Positions 1 through 8,526 are shown, numbered from the stretch's first letter. The stretch: DNA of 64,000 bases from JAHEEL01 sp963836085 (GCA_963836085.1 CAWIHT010000014.1:354005-418004); one strand, 5' to 3'. Translations and numbers: made by a program. Notes: generated from the sequence alone by a model not told the origin.

Positions 1-435
1 GCGGCGCTGTCCGCTGGGACCGGCCACCACGATGACCGCTTCATACGCCAGGAGCGGAGGCGCGGTGTCGGCCGCGGGTGAGCCGTTGCAGATGTTGCCG
101 AGCAGGGTCGCCCGGTTTCTGATCTGCACCGAACCGACCACGACCGCTGCCTCGACGAGTGCCGGGAAGTGCTTGTTGATCCCCGGGTCATTGACGATCT
201 CGGTCATCGTTGCCGCGGCGCTCACCGTCAACGTGTCTCCGTCCCACCTGAGGGTCGGGTACAGCTCGACGATCCGCTTCAGGTCGACGACGACCTTCGG
301 CTGGCGGTACCGGTCCCGCATGGCGATCACCAAGTCGGTTCCGCCCGCGAGAATCTCGGTCTCCGAACCACTCGCAGCAAGCACCTGAAGCGCCTCGTCG
401 AGCGACTCAGGACGTTCGTAAGAGAACTCCTTCAT
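1..435 (-). CDS. Molybdenum hydroxylase FAD-binding subunit (CoxM/XDH type), 3' end outside window
   Basis: The first 145 codons read as the FAD-binding medium subunit of a xanthine-dehydrogenase/CO-dehydrogenase-type enzyme. The start MKEFSYERPESLDEAL, the FAD-binding loop ILAGGTDLV near residue 30 and the second FAD motif TLLGNICNGSPAADTAP near residue 110 are all present. The ATG at 435 follows the stop of the HPr-kinase-like gene by 21 bases, so it is probably the last visible gene of the minus-strand operon starting near 4424. The window edge cuts it, so its partner subunits, if any, lie outside. It is distinct from the complete FAD subunit at 7636-8526, which points to a second molybdenum hydroxylase in the same locus. 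Confidence 0.88.
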   Translation of the reverse strand, partial: MKEFSYERPESLDEALQVLAASGSETEILAGGTDLVIAMRDRYRQPKVVVDLKRIVELYPTLRWDGDTLTVSAAATMTEIVNDPGINKHFPALVEAAVVVGSVQIRNRATLLGNICNGSPAADTAPPLLAYEAVIVVAGPSGQRR

Positions 436-456
436 GTCGTCACGCTTTCTCGATTG

Positions 457-1344
457 TCAGATGACCTTGTCGACCTCATCCATCAGCGCCTGCGGATTGG
501 CGGCACGAATCATGTAGAACTTGCGGGGACCGCAGAAGCTCTCTGTGAAGTCGGCCCGCGCTTGGCGCAGCGCCTCGGTGTCCGTCAACGGCATCGTGTG
601 GCCCGGTGCCAGCAACTCGTTGGTGAGGAAGTAGTTCTGGAGTGAGTGGAAGTTCTGGAATTGTGCCTCGAACTGACCGAGTTCGGAGGTCGTCGGATCG
701 AAGTTGCCGTCGATAGCGGGAACGATGACGATATCGACGTTGCTCGGCTCGTCGTAGTCCTCCCACGTCGGCATTTCGTCACCGAAGAAGATCTGGGCGC
801 CACGCTCGGGAGCGGCCTTGTCGGCCCGCTCGGTGCCCTTGGCCCGGCTCTTGATGAAGACCGTCTTGGATCCCATGATCACGGTTCCGGTCTCGTCGAT
901 CACCGTGGTCTCGGTGGAGACGAGCTTCCCGCCGCGCCGGCAGGCTTCGATCTGGCACATGCTCTTGCCGTGGTTGGATTCTCCGCCGAGGAACAGGACC
1001 GTCTTGCCCTGGTAGCGCACGGCAGACGAGTGGAACGGATGCAGGCCCTCGGCCTCCATGCGCAAAGCGAGCACGGTGACGATCGCCTTCTGGATGGGGC
1101 CCTCGGCCCAATCGCCGTCGAAGCGCATCGTCGTGCCGTCCCACGTAACCGACTTCTCGGTTGCGTCGCGGTCCCAGACCAGATCCGGTTCGCTGAGGAT
1201 GGAATCGGGCTCGAGCGTGACGTCAGCGAGGCGGTAGTTCATGAAGTCCATGTTCTGGAGCACGTGCTCGGGAACCTCGGAACCGACGACGTCGATCCGA
1301 ATTCTCGCGGTGCTGGCCGACATTTCCTCGGTGAGCATTGCCAT
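457..1344 (-). CDS. HPr kinase-like P-loop protein
   Basis: This 295-residue protein has a Walker A motif GGESNHGKS around residue 120, preceded by the HPFHSSAV strand that is typical of HPr kinase/PEP-carboxykinase-like P-loop folds. The rest of the chain (ETTVIDE, GSKTVFIKSRA) fits the same fold, but the HPr-kinase signature is not clear, so the substrate is unknown. HprK phosphorylates a serine of HPr in PTS regulation, and no HPr or PTS gene is visible here. It sits between the GntR regulator and a CoxM-type gene, in an operon led by a PEP-utilising swivelling-domain protein. That protein or a hydroxylase subunit could be its target, which is inference. The start at 1344 has GAGGAGAG upstream. 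Confidence 0.7.
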   Translation of the reverse strand: MAMLTEEMSASTARIRIDVVGSEVPEHVLQNMDFMNYRLADVTLEPDSILSEPDLVWDRDATEKSVTWDGTTMRFDGDWAEGPIQKAIVTVLALRMEAEGLHPFHSSAVRYQGKTVLFLGGESNHGKSMCQIEACRRGGKLVSTETTVIDETGTVIMGSKTVFIKSRAKGTERADKAAPERGAQIFFGDEMPTWEDYDEPSNVDIVIVPAIDGNFDPTTSELGQFEAQFQNFHSLQNYFLTNELLAPGHTMPLTDTEALRQARADFTESFCGPRKFYMIRAANPQALMDEVDKVI

Positions 1345-1568
1345 GGTGTTCTCTCCTCAATCGGTTGTTCGTTCTCTGTGTCATCAATCCGGGCGGCACG
1401 AGGGCTCCCGGCAATCGTGATGGATCGTTCGGCCCTTCGGGGGGCATATCAGGTGCCGATCACCCGGAGGACCCTCGTCAAGTCTCGGTTCCGCGGCGCC
1501 TCATCGCTCCCGGGGGTTCTCGTTCCAGCAGTCGGCGCCGCTCCTCCCCGTGATCTCTCGGAGTGTTC

Positions 1569-2261
1569 CTATGCCTCAACCGTCTCCTTGCGCACCTGGT
1601 CGATGCCCTCGATGAGAACCGCAGCTTCGGCAGCGTGCTTGCGGCTCAGGTCGGCAGCGAGTTCGGGATCTTGGTCCCGTATGGCTGCGAGCAATGGCTC
1701 GTGCCGCTTCGAGAGCCAGTGCAGATCGATGCCGGGCGCAGAAGCCGTGATGTAGGTCCGCGAGAACGGTTCGAGCATCGACCACTGCCGCTCCAACGTC
1801 GGATTGTGCGCTGCCGCAATGATTCGGGCATGGAACCGGGTGTTGTTGAGCGCCTGGTCGTGAGCATCGCCCCGATCGGCCGCCTCGTCCATGGCCTCAT
1901 ACAGCATTTGGAGGTCGACGATGCATTGTTCAGTGCGTCGCTCTGCGGCCAGTCGGCCACCCAGCGCCTCGAGTTCAGCGCGTACCTCGATGGCCTGCGT
2001 GAGCTCTTCGCGGGTGGGCTTGCGGACCCGGGCTCCTTTGTGGGGTTTCATCTCGACGAATCCGAGGATCGCCAGGTCGCGGAGCGCTTCGCGCACCGGA
2101 GCTTGACTCACGCCCAGTTCGCGGGCGACCCGGGTCTCGACGATGCGAGACCCGGGCGCCAGCTCTCCTTCGAGAATCCACGTGAGAATGCGGTCTTTGA
2201 CCCCTTCGGAGAGCACTTCTCTCGTCACGGGTGCGGACTGATTCTCTTGCAGATTCGTCAT
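1569..2261 (-). CDS. GntR family regulator, FCD (FadR) subfamily
   Basis: The 230-residue protein has an N-terminal winged helix of GntR type around residues 15-80 (ILEGELAPGSRIVETRVARELGVSQAPVREALRDL). An all-helical FCD effector domain follows, with the expected ligand residues in the RAELEALGGRLAAER and NTRFHARIIAAAHN helices. FCD regulators usually bind small carboxylates, often with a metal, and repress neighbouring catabolic genes. It is second in the operon behind the PEP-utilising protein, 37 bases after it. It is the natural candidate to bind the ATAATCGATTAT palindromes at 4415, 9180 and 14325, which would include autoregulation. The ligand is unknown. Confidence 0.93.
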   Translation of the reverse strand: MTNLQENQSAPVTREVLSEGVKDRILTWILEGELAPGSRIVETRVARELGVSQAPVREALRDLAILGFVEMKPHKGARVRKPTREELTQAIEVRAELEALGGRLAAERRTEQCIVDLQMLYEAMDEAADRGDAHDQALNNTRFHARIIAAAHNPTLERQWSMLEPFSRTYITASAPGIDLHWLSKRHEPLLAAIRDQDPELAADLSRKHAAEAAVLIEGIDQVRKETVEA

Positions 2262-2298
2262 ATCAACTCTCAGGTCCTTCTGGGACCTGCTCCTATCG

Positions 2299-4050
2299 CT
2301 AGAGGATCTCTACGACACCATTCGTACCGTCGACCCGCAGGCGGTCGCCGGTCTTGATCTCGCGGGTGGCGACACCGGTGCCGGTGACACCCGGAATGCC
2401 GAACTCGCGAGCCATGACGGCGGGGTGCGCAACCATACCGCCGGCGTCACACACAATTCCGCCGATGATGGCGAACACCGGCGTCCAGGCCGGGTTGGTC
2501 ATCTGGCAGACCATGATGTCGCCCTGCTTCAACTGGTCGAACTCGGCCGGTGAGGAGACGACTTTCGCCACGCCCTCGATGACGCCTGGCGAAACGCCGA
2601 TGCCTTCGATCCTGCCCTTGGTCTCGGTGTCGTGACCAAGCTTCTCGGGGAAGCCCCAGAGGTTCAGGTAGGGGAACTGCAACTGGTCTTCAGTCGCCGT
2701 GCCGATGAAGTCTGGCGGGCGGATCATCTCTTGTTCGGCGCGCAGCGCCCGGCGCTCGGCGACGATGCTCTTGGCCTCGTAGCCCTCCGGATCGCCCATC
2801 AGATAGCGCAGCTCGTTGTAGCGGAGGAACATGACGTCGTCCGCCTCGGTCAACGCGCCCATCTCAACCAGCTTCCGACCGATGCACATCAACACCACAC
2901 GAGTGTGCTGGTGCGTGCCCTGGTCGATGTAGAAGTGGTGGTCCGGAGTGAGCGGGGCCATCTTCAGGTTGATCTCGTTCGCTGCCTTCAGGGCCTCGAG
3001 GGCGTCGCCCTCTTCGATCCCCTCGAGGAGCTCCTCGGCCGCGGCCTGAATATCCGTCGCGAGATGCGCAACGATCGGGCGATGGTCGTAGTCGGAGTCG
3101 AGGTAACCCTTGATCACGTCGAGGACCGGTTCCGGCGTCTCGAACCGTGACGGGTAGATGAACTCGTGGCTCCAGACGGCGTGCCAGCCGAACTCGCGCT
3201 GGTAGACCTTCAGGCCGGACTCGATGAAGTCGCGCCCTTCCTCGGTCGCTTCGAGTGCTGCCAGGATGTCGGCGCCGGCCTCGTTGGCGAATGCCGCCAT
3301 GAGAACGGGGTCGGCCTTGATCCGATCCTTCAGGTTGACGAGCAACTCGATCGCATCCCAGTTGCGGTCCGAGGACGAGTTCTGCAGACGGCCGAGGATC
3401 TCCTCGTGCTTCTGCGTGATCTCGCCGCCGAGCGCCTCTTCGAGCGTGGCGCGCAGCGCCAGTGTCGACGAGAGCTGCGCGAAGTTGAGCATCCAGTGGA
3501 TCTTCCAGTGGCGATCGAGCATGTCGATCGCGTCCTCGAGAACCACGGCCCACTCCATCAGCGAGATATTCTCGTAGTCGTCGATCTTCTCTTCGAGATA
3601 GGCCAGATTCCGAGCCATCTCGGGGACGAGGCGATCTCGCCACCAGTCGGGGAAGTTGGCTCCGTAGACGGGGAGCACGGCGCCGAGGTAGGCACCGATC
3701 TTCTCTGCGTAGTCGGGATCGGCATCCGTCGGCACACGCGGCGAGTACGTAAATCCGAGTTGGACGGTCGGGACGACCATGTCCGCGTCCGCTGGGATGG
3801 CGGCTGTGAACAGGTAGCCGTTGACGACCTTGCCGATCCAGTCGGTCGCGAACGGCGTACCGAAGCGACGGAACATGTGATCACACGTGAGCACCCAGTT
3901 GCCGATGTCGTCATACATCGGAGAGACGGGGCGCGGGCAGTGCAGATCGTCGTAGACCCAGAACAGCTTCTTCTCTTGCTCCGATTCCCAATCAACCGGG
4001 AAACTCTCGTCTCCGAAGAACTCCGCTACAACCTTGCTGTTATCTGCCAT
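2299..4050 (-). CDS. PEP-utilising enzyme, C-terminal phosphohistidine (swivelling) domain protein
   Basis: This 583-residue protein ends in a PEP-utilising mobile domain. From about residue 480 it reads GIGVSPGVIEGVAKVV, then GGMVAHPAVMAREFGIPGV with the phosphorylatable His at about residue 542. The first 450 residues are Trp/Asp/Glu-rich, helical-looking and lack both the ATP-grasp domain and the TIM barrel of PEP synthase. It therefore cannot be a complete PEP synthase and should need a partner to phosphorylate or dephosphorylate its His. The PPDK-like protein at 15882-18023 could be that partner. The start at 4050 is chosen over an upstream in-frame codon because AGGAAGGAG precedes it. 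It is the first gene of its operon. As I recall, a PEP-utilising protein and a PPDK are reported to be needed for 3-hydroxypyridine dehydrogenase in Ensifer adhaerens. Confidence 0.85.
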   Translation of the reverse strand: MADNSKVVAEFFGDESFPVDWESEQEKKLFWVYDDLHCPRPVSPMYDDIGNWVLTCDHMFRRFGTPFATDWIGKVVNGYLFTAAIPADADMVVPTVQLGFTYSPRVPTDADPDYAEKIGAYLGAVLPVYGANFPDWWRDRLVPEMARNLAYLEEKIDDYENISLMEWAVVLEDAIDMLDRHWKIHWMLNFAQLSSTLALRATLEEALGGEITQKHEEILGRLQNSSSDRNWDAIELLVNLKDRIKADPVLMAAFANEAGADILAALEATEEGRDFIESGLKVYQREFGWHAVWSHEFIYPSRFETPEPVLDVIKGYLDSDYDHRPIVAHLATDIQAAAEELLEGIEEGDALEALKAANEINLKMAPLTPDHHFYIDQGTHQHTRVVLMCIGRKLVEMGALTEADDVMFLRYNELRYLMGDPEGYEAKSIVAERRALRAEQEMIRPPDFIGTATEDQLQFPYLNLWGFPEKLGHDTETKGRIEGIGVSPGVIEGVAKVVSSPAEFDQLKQGDIMVCQMTNPAWTPVFAIIGGIVCDAGGMVAHPAVMAREFGIPGVTGTGVATREIKTGDRLRVDGTNGVVEIL

Positions 4051-4414
4051 ACGGCAAATCTCCTTCCTCGACGGACCTCCGCCGGGACCGGCCCGCAACG
4101 GGCACAATCAGACTCCGACGCTCTTGTGCGTTCTTTGAGATAGCCGACTTCTGTGTTGGTGCTCCTCTCGCTACGTCGGTCGGACCGACCCGAGGCGAAG
4201 CCCTCGGAGGGCACGGCGCGCTCGAGCCTTCAATACGGGTGGTGCGGGCATATCGAGGAGGGCGACGGCAACCATGCTCACATCCCCAACACCGCTGGAA
4301 ACCCAGGCGAAACAAAGAGAATCCGCCGGACGGTCGCTGGGACCGGGAGGGGCGTCACCGAGAGAGCCATCACCATGGCACGGTTGTTCTCGACACCTGC
4401 ACGCATCATCCTCG

Positions 4415-4460
4415 ATAATCGATTACTTGCAGTTTACGGCCGAGAATCGCGATCCGTCAA
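4415..4460 (-). promoter_or_regulatory. Promoter with GntR-type palindromic operator (site 1) for the PEP/GntR/HprK-like operon
   Basis: On the minus strand TTGACG (4460-4455) is followed after 18 bases by TAAACT (4436-4431), a fair sigma70-type pair. The palindrome at 4415-4426 (GTAATCGATTAT on the minus strand) lies where transcription would start. The 18-mer ATCCTCGATAATCGATTA (4408-4425, plus strand) is repeated exactly at 14318-14335. The implied leader to the ATG at 4050 is about 370 bases and has no recognised gene or riboswitch. Confidence 0.6.
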
Positions 4461-4518
4461 CTTGAGATGAGGCGCCAGTCGCCAGTCGCCAGTCGCCGGT
4501 TCGGGGTCGGTCGCAGGC

Positions 4519-4589
4519 CTTCGCCTCTCCCACGGAGTGGGAGAGGCGCGAGCACCGGCCGCCAGGCCGGAGCGCAGCGGAGAGGGCTC
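4519..4589 (+). repeat. 71-bp direct repeat, copy A, with hairpin
   Basis: This unit is repeated at 4658-4728 with one mismatch seen (GGAG versus GCAG in the hairpin loop). It begins with a perfect hairpin, CGCCTCTCCCAC paired with GTGGGAGAGGCG around a three-base loop (4522-4548). A GC-rich tail with the palindrome CCGGCCGCCAGGCCGG follows. Confidence 0.8.
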
Positions 4590-4657
4590 TGGGAGCGCGA
4601 GCGCGCAGATGAGGCCTGGCGTGTGGCGAGACGCCCCCACTGCGATTGAGCAACCGT

Positions 4658-4728
4658 CTTCGCCTCTCCCACGCAGTGGGAGAGGCGCGAGCACCGGCCG
4701 CCAGGCCGGAGCGCAGCGGAGAGGGCTC
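4658..4728 (+). repeat. 71-bp direct repeat, copy B, with hairpin
   Basis: Second copy of the unit at 4519-4589, in the same orientation and offset by 139 bases. It keeps the 12-bp hairpin stem and the GC-rich tail ending in GAGAGGGCTC. Confidence 0.8.
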
Positions 4729-4883
4729 CTCGCCTCGACACCACCTCAATCCTGAAGAACGCACCAGAGCTCATCCTCGCGATCCCATCCCCCAGGCCGC
4801 CCCCTCTGCGATCGAGCATCCGCCCGATCGCGTCTCCCCCACCTGGCGGTGGGAGAGACGAAGACCGCGACTGGCGACTGGTC

Positions 4884-7175
4884 TCAGTCCGCCTCGAGCT
4901 CCCCCATCGCTTTCAGGATCTTCTCCGGGGTGATCGGGAGGTCACGGATGCGCACACCGATGGCGTCATAGAGCGCGTTCGCGATGGCGGGTGGTGTTGC
5001 GGCGGCTGCCGGTTCGCCGACACCCTTGGCACCGTACGGGGCCTCGTCATGGACCGACTCGACGATGATCGGAACGATCGGAGGGATGTCCATGATCGTC
5101 GCGACCTTGTAGTCCGCAAGGTTGCCGTTCTCGATGCGACCGTTGTCGTATGAGAATCCCTCGAGGATTCCATTCGACAGGCCCATCACGACGCCGCCCT
5201 CGATCTGTTGCTCGACGGTCATCGGGTTGATGGCCTTCCCGACGTCTGCGGCTGCGGCCACCTTGAGAACGCGAATCACGCCGGTATCGGTGTCAACCTC
5301 GATCTCGGCGGCCTGGGTGCACAGCATCCAGAAGATGCTGCTCATCCACTCCTCACCGGGATCGGCCTTGAGGAGCGGCGAGTTCGCGCTCGAGAACCGC
5401 GCCCCTGCCGTGATCGAGTAGTACTCGCCGTAGAACTTCGCGAGGAGGTCCTTGAGCGTGATCTGGAGTTCGCCGTCGAGGTCGCAGATGATGCCATCGC
5501 GCATCTCGAGCGTCTCCGGTTCGACTTCGAGCACCTCGCCGGCGAGGCTGAGGACCTGTTCGCGGATCTCGCCGCCTGCGTCGAGGATCGCATTGCCCAT
5601 GTGATAGGTCGTGCGACTCGATGCCACGGGTCCGTTGTACGGAGTCAACAGCGTGTCGGTGGCAGGGACCGAGACGTCCGAGAGGGGTACGCCGATCGCG
5701 TCCGCCGCGATCTGGGCGAGCACCGTGTCCTGGCCAGAGCCGATCTCAGGGGCTGCACAGATCACTGTGGCCCGACCGTCCTGCTCGAGGTTGATCACGA
5801 CGTTCGAACTCGACGGAGTCATCGTGGGCTTGATCATCGTGGCGATGCCTTTACCGCGACGCAGGTTGGGCGCCGGCTCGCGCTCGACCGATCCCCAACC
5901 GATCTCGGCGGCTGACCGTTCAATGGTCTCGCGGAGGCCGACGGAGCGCATGATCTGGCCGTTGAGATAGGCGTCGCCCTCTTCGTACCCGTTCATGAGG
6001 CGGATCTCGACGGGATCGATGCCCAATTCGACGGCGATCTCGTCCATCTGCGTTTCGCAGGCCCAGGTGACCTGGGTCGTGCCGTACCCGCGGTACGAAC
6101 CGGTGATCGACTTGTTGGTGTAGACCTGGCGGGAGAGGATCTTGAGATCGGGGATCCGATAGGGCCCGATGATGGTCTGCGACCCGCGGATCGCGACGCC
6201 GACCGTATACGCCGTGTACGCACCGCTGTCCCAGAGGACTTCGGCGCTCCGCGCAACCATCAGGCCGTCTCGGTTGACGCCGGTCTTGAGCTTCATGATG
6301 GCGGGCACGCGCAACTGGGACGCAACCAGGTCTTCCTCGCGGGTGAACTCGACCTTGACGGGACGGCCGCCCGAATGGCGCGCCAGGGCAACAGCGATCG
6401 CTTCGGCAACGGGAACACCCTTGGCTCCGAACGAACCGCCGACCTGGGCGACGATCAGGCGGACGCGGCTGCTGTCGACGCCGAGACCGGTCGCGAGTTC
6501 ATTCCGCAGCAGGAACGGCCGATCCGTGGAGACCCAGAGGGTGTAGCCCCCGGAACCGGAGTCGTACTGGGCAATGGCAGCATGCACCTCGAGCGCGACG
6601 TGGCTGATCGCGTGGGCGGAGTACTCGCCCTCCACGACGACGTCGGCCGCAGCGAATCCGGCCTCGACGTCGCCGCGCTCATACGTATAGAGCGTGTTGA
6701 TGTTGGTGTGGGGGACGATCTCACTCGGCCCCCGCTTGTAGGTGTGGAGATCGGGATGGACGAGAGGGGCGTCGGGATCCAACGCGGACCGCATGTCGAC
6801 AACGGCCGGGAGTTCCTCGTAGTCGACGCGGATGAGGTCCAGCGCCTCTTGGGCTTGCGCCTCACTCATTGCAGCAACGGCAACGACCGGTTCACCGACG
6901 TAGCGGACGCGATCGATCGCCAGGAACGGCTGGTCTTTGATCGCCGCACCAAAGAGGAGCGGGAAGTCTCGCCCGGTGACGACGATCTCGACGCCGGGCG
7001 CTGCCAGCGCTGCCGACGTGTCGATGGACACGATGCGCGCATGCGGATACGGACTCCGGAGGACGGCGCCATGCAGCATTCCGGGCATCACGACATCAAC
7101 GCCGTAGACCGCGCCGCCGGTGACCTTCTGGACCGAATCGACCCGGGGAACCCGGGTACCCACGTACGTCGTCAT
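4884..7175 (-). CDS. Molybdenum hydroxylase large (molybdopterin-binding) subunit
   Basis: This 763-residue protein is the catalytic large subunit of a xanthine-dehydrogenase/aldehyde-oxidase/CO-dehydrogenase-family enzyme. It has the N-terminal a/b hammerhead (VTGGAVYGVDVVMPGMLHGAVLRSPYPHARI), the QVGGSFGAKG Mo-cofactor loop, GSYRGYGTTQ in the position of the GAYRGxGxPQ motif, and the C-terminal YGAKGVGEPAAAATPPAIANA. In the last motif Glu721 is the expected catalytic base. The CODH-type AYRCSFR motif is absent, so a hydroxylase of a heterocycle or aldehyde is more likely than CO dehydrogenase. The start at 7175 overlaps the Fe-S subunit stop by four bases (ATGA) and sets aside a long non-homologous upstream extension. 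The substrate cannot be read from sequence. Confidence 0.93.
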   Translation of the reverse strand: MTTYVGTRVPRVDSVQKVTGGAVYGVDVVMPGMLHGAVLRSPYPHARIVSIDTSAALAAPGVEIVVTGRDFPLLFGAAIKDQPFLAIDRVRYVGEPVVAVAAMSEAQAQEALDLIRVDYEELPAVVDMRSALDPDAPLVHPDLHTYKRGPSEIVPHTNINTLYTYERGDVEAGFAAADVVVEGEYSAHAISHVALEVHAAIAQYDSGSGGYTLWVSTDRPFLLRNELATGLGVDSSRVRLIVAQVGGSFGAKGVPVAEAIAVALARHSGGRPVKVEFTREEDLVASQLRVPAIMKLKTGVNRDGLMVARSAEVLWDSGAYTAYTVGVAIRGSQTIIGPYRIPDLKILSRQVYTNKSITGSYRGYGTTQVTWACETQMDEIAVELGIDPVEIRLMNGYEEGDAYLNGQIMRSVGLRETIERSAAEIGWGSVEREPAPNLRRGKGIATMIKPTMTPSSSNVVINLEQDGRATVICAAPEIGSGQDTVLAQIAADAIGVPLSDVSVPATDTLLTPYNGPVASSRTTYHMGNAILDAGGEIREQVLSLAGEVLEVEPETLEMRDGIICDLDGELQITLKDLLAKFYGEYYSITAGARFSSANSPLLKADPGEEWMSSIFWMLCTQAAEIEVDTDTGVIRVLKVAAAADVGKAINPMTVEQQIEGGVVMGLSNGILEGFSYDNGRIENGNLADYKVATIMDIPPIVPIIVESVHDEAPYGAKGVGEPAAAATPPAIANALYDAIGVRIRDLPITPEKILKAMGELEAD

Positions 7176-7639
7176 GTGCCTTCTCCTTTGACCTCGATCA
7201 CAGCCTCGAGGATCTTGGGGTAGGCACCACACCGGCAGAGAATGCCGCCCAGCGCCTTCTTCACGTCTTCGATATCGGGATTGTTGTTCTCTCTGAAGAT
7301 CGCTGTCGTGGTGAGCACCATGGCAGGCGTGCAGAAGCCGCATTGGAACGCGCCGGTCTTCACGAACGCCTGTTGCATCTCGGTGAGTTCACCGTCGGTA
7401 GCAAGACCTTCCACGGTCTCGATCGTTGCACCGTCGGCATCGCCGGCCAGAATCAGGCACGACGTGACCGGCCTGCCATCGGCGAGGACCACGCACGTAC
7501 CGCACTCGCCGACGCCGCATCCCTCTTTGGTCCCGGTCAAGAGCACCTGTTCGCGGAGAACCTCGAGCAGCGTCAGCCTTGGGTCGGTCGTGATGTGACG
7601 ATGGACACCGTTGATCGTGACGTCGAGATCGATCATCAT
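7172..7639 (-). CDS. Molybdenum hydroxylase [2Fe-2S] small subunit
   Basis: The 155-residue protein has the plant-ferredoxin-type cluster motif GCGVGECGTC with a downstream Cys (TSC) around residues 40-62. The second, helical cluster motif QCGFCTPAM ... CRCGAYPKI lies around residues 99-140. Both are characteristic of XDH/CoxS small subunits, which pass electrons from the Mo site to FAD. It overlaps the FAD subunit gene by four bases at its 5' end and the large subunit by four bases at its 3' end, so the three are translationally coupled in the order medium, small, large. The chain starts with two Met codons and either could initiate. Confidence 0.96.
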   Translation of the reverse strand: MMIDLDVTINGVHRHITTDPRLTLLEVLREQVLLTGTKEGCGVGECGTCVVLADGRPVTSCLILAGDADGATIETVEGLATDGELTEMQQAFVKTGAFQCGFCTPAMVLTTTAIFRENNNPDIEDVKKALGGILCRCGAYPKILEAVIEVKGEGT

Positions 7640-8526
7640 GCCGCCACCCCCGCGCCTGCGGACTCGACCGCGCCGTGCAACGCGCGCAGCGTCAACACAC
7701 GAGCAAGTCGGGTTCGGTAGGCAGCGCTCGCCCGCATGTCACCGATCGGCTTCGCATCTCCAGCGGCCGCCTCAGCGGCCGCTTCGAGCAACGACTCGGT
7801 GAGTATCTCGGATCGAAGCACCGACTCGGACCCGACGGCCCGGAACGGGATCGGTCCGAGCGACGCCAGGGCGATACGGCAGTCGATGATCTCACCGCCG
7901 TCACCGATCACGAGGCTGGCCGATGCTCCTGCGAGCGCGATGTCGGTTCCGCTCCCCCGCTTGCCGAGCTTGACGTGTGCGGACCCGAACCCGGGTTGCC
8001 GGGGCGGAAGGGTGAGGGCGGTGATGATGTCGGAACGGGCGAGCGACGTTGCTCCCGGCCCGGTGTAGAGGTCTTCGACCAGTTCATCACGTCGGCCGTC
8101 GACGCCATGGATGGTCGCAACCGCGTCCGAGACAATCAACGCGGGGCCGAGGTCGGATGCAGGTGACGCCCGACCGACGTTGCCGCCGATCGTGGCCAGC
8201 GCCCGCACCGGTGGCGACGCCAGGATGGAGGCCGCCTGAGCGAGCGCGGGATGGCGCTCCACGACGAGCGATGACACCTCGACGGCATCCACCTTCGTGA
8301 GTGCACCGATGCGGGTCGATCCATCCACATCTTCGATCCCGGTGAGGTCGGGGATGCGTTTGAGGTTGACGACCGTCGATGGGCGCATCCGCCCGGTCTT
8401 CATGTCGACGACGAGGTCGGTGCCACCGGCGAGGACGCGAGCATCGGTCTCCGCCTCGGCGAGCACGCGCGACGCTTCTTCAAGGGACGTCGGCTCGTAG
8501 TACTCGAACTCGCGGAGTCGTTTCAC
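7636..8526 (-). CDS. Molybdenum hydroxylase FAD-binding medium subunit
   Basis: The 296-residue protein matches CoxM/XDH FAD subunits in length and motifs. It has VLAGGTDLVVDMKTG near residue 33 for the FAD pyrophosphate, ATIGGNVGRASPASDLGPALI near residue 110, and a C-terminal CO-dehydrogenase flavoprotein domain (VKLGKRGSGTDIALAGASASL). It would accept electrons from the Fe-S subunit and pass them to a respiratory acceptor or NAD. It is the second gene of the VOC-medium-small-large operon, 22 bases after the VOC gene. It resembles the partial protein at 1-435 (both begin K/R-x-F-x-Y-E/Y-x-P-x-S-L), so the locus holds two related FAD subunits. Confidence 0.94.
   Translation of the reverse strand: MKRLREFEYYEPTSLEEASRVLAEAETDARVLAGGTDLVVDMKTGRMRPSTVVNLKRIPDLTGIEDVDGSTRIGALTKVDAVEVSSLVVERHPALAQAASILASPPVRALATIGGNVGRASPASDLGPALIVSDAVATIHGVDGRRDELVEDLYTGPGATSLARSDIITALTLPPRQPGFGSAHVKLGKRGSGTDIALAGASASLVIGDGGEIIDCRIALASLGPIPFRAVGSESVLRSEILTESLLEAAAEAAAGDAKPIGDMRASAAYRTRLARVLTLRALHGAVESAGAGVAA

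Larger units (their letters stand above)
4473..4881. repeat. Repeat block bounded by inverted short repeats
   Basis: The left edge carries the heptamer CGCCAGT three times in tandem (4473-4493) plus a variant CGCCGGT. The right edge (4866-4881) carries the reverse complement, GCGACTGGCGACTGG, so the block has inverted ends. Inside lie two direct repeats and a third, diverged hairpin (about 4829-4857, GTCTCCCCCAC paired with GTGGGAGAGAC). It resembles a small non-coding repeat cassette, perhaps MITE- or REP-like. No transposase or target duplication was recognised. Confidence 0.6.
4051..4883. other. Gene-free intergenic region with promoter and repeats
   Basis: No open frame here has a credible start, ribosome site and protein-like composition. 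The region holds a long untranslated leader (4051-4424), the promoter and operator at 4415-4460, and a palindrome-rich repeat block (4473-4881) that ends directly at the stop codon of the large molybdenum-hydroxylase gene. Confidence 0.6.

Noticed and set aside
646..4143. Long plus-strand open frames (646-1755, 1563-2357, 2632-3150, 3166-4143) opposite the PEP/GntR/HPr-kinase-like genes
   Set aside because: They are mirror frames of real minus-strand genes in high-GC DNA, with Arg/Val/Asp-rich composition and no recognisable family.
4473..4500. Short tandem CGCCAGT repeats as a CRISPR or satellite array
   Set aside because: The units are only seven bases with no spacers and are mirrored at the other end of the block, so this is a repeat-cassette edge and not a CRISPR.
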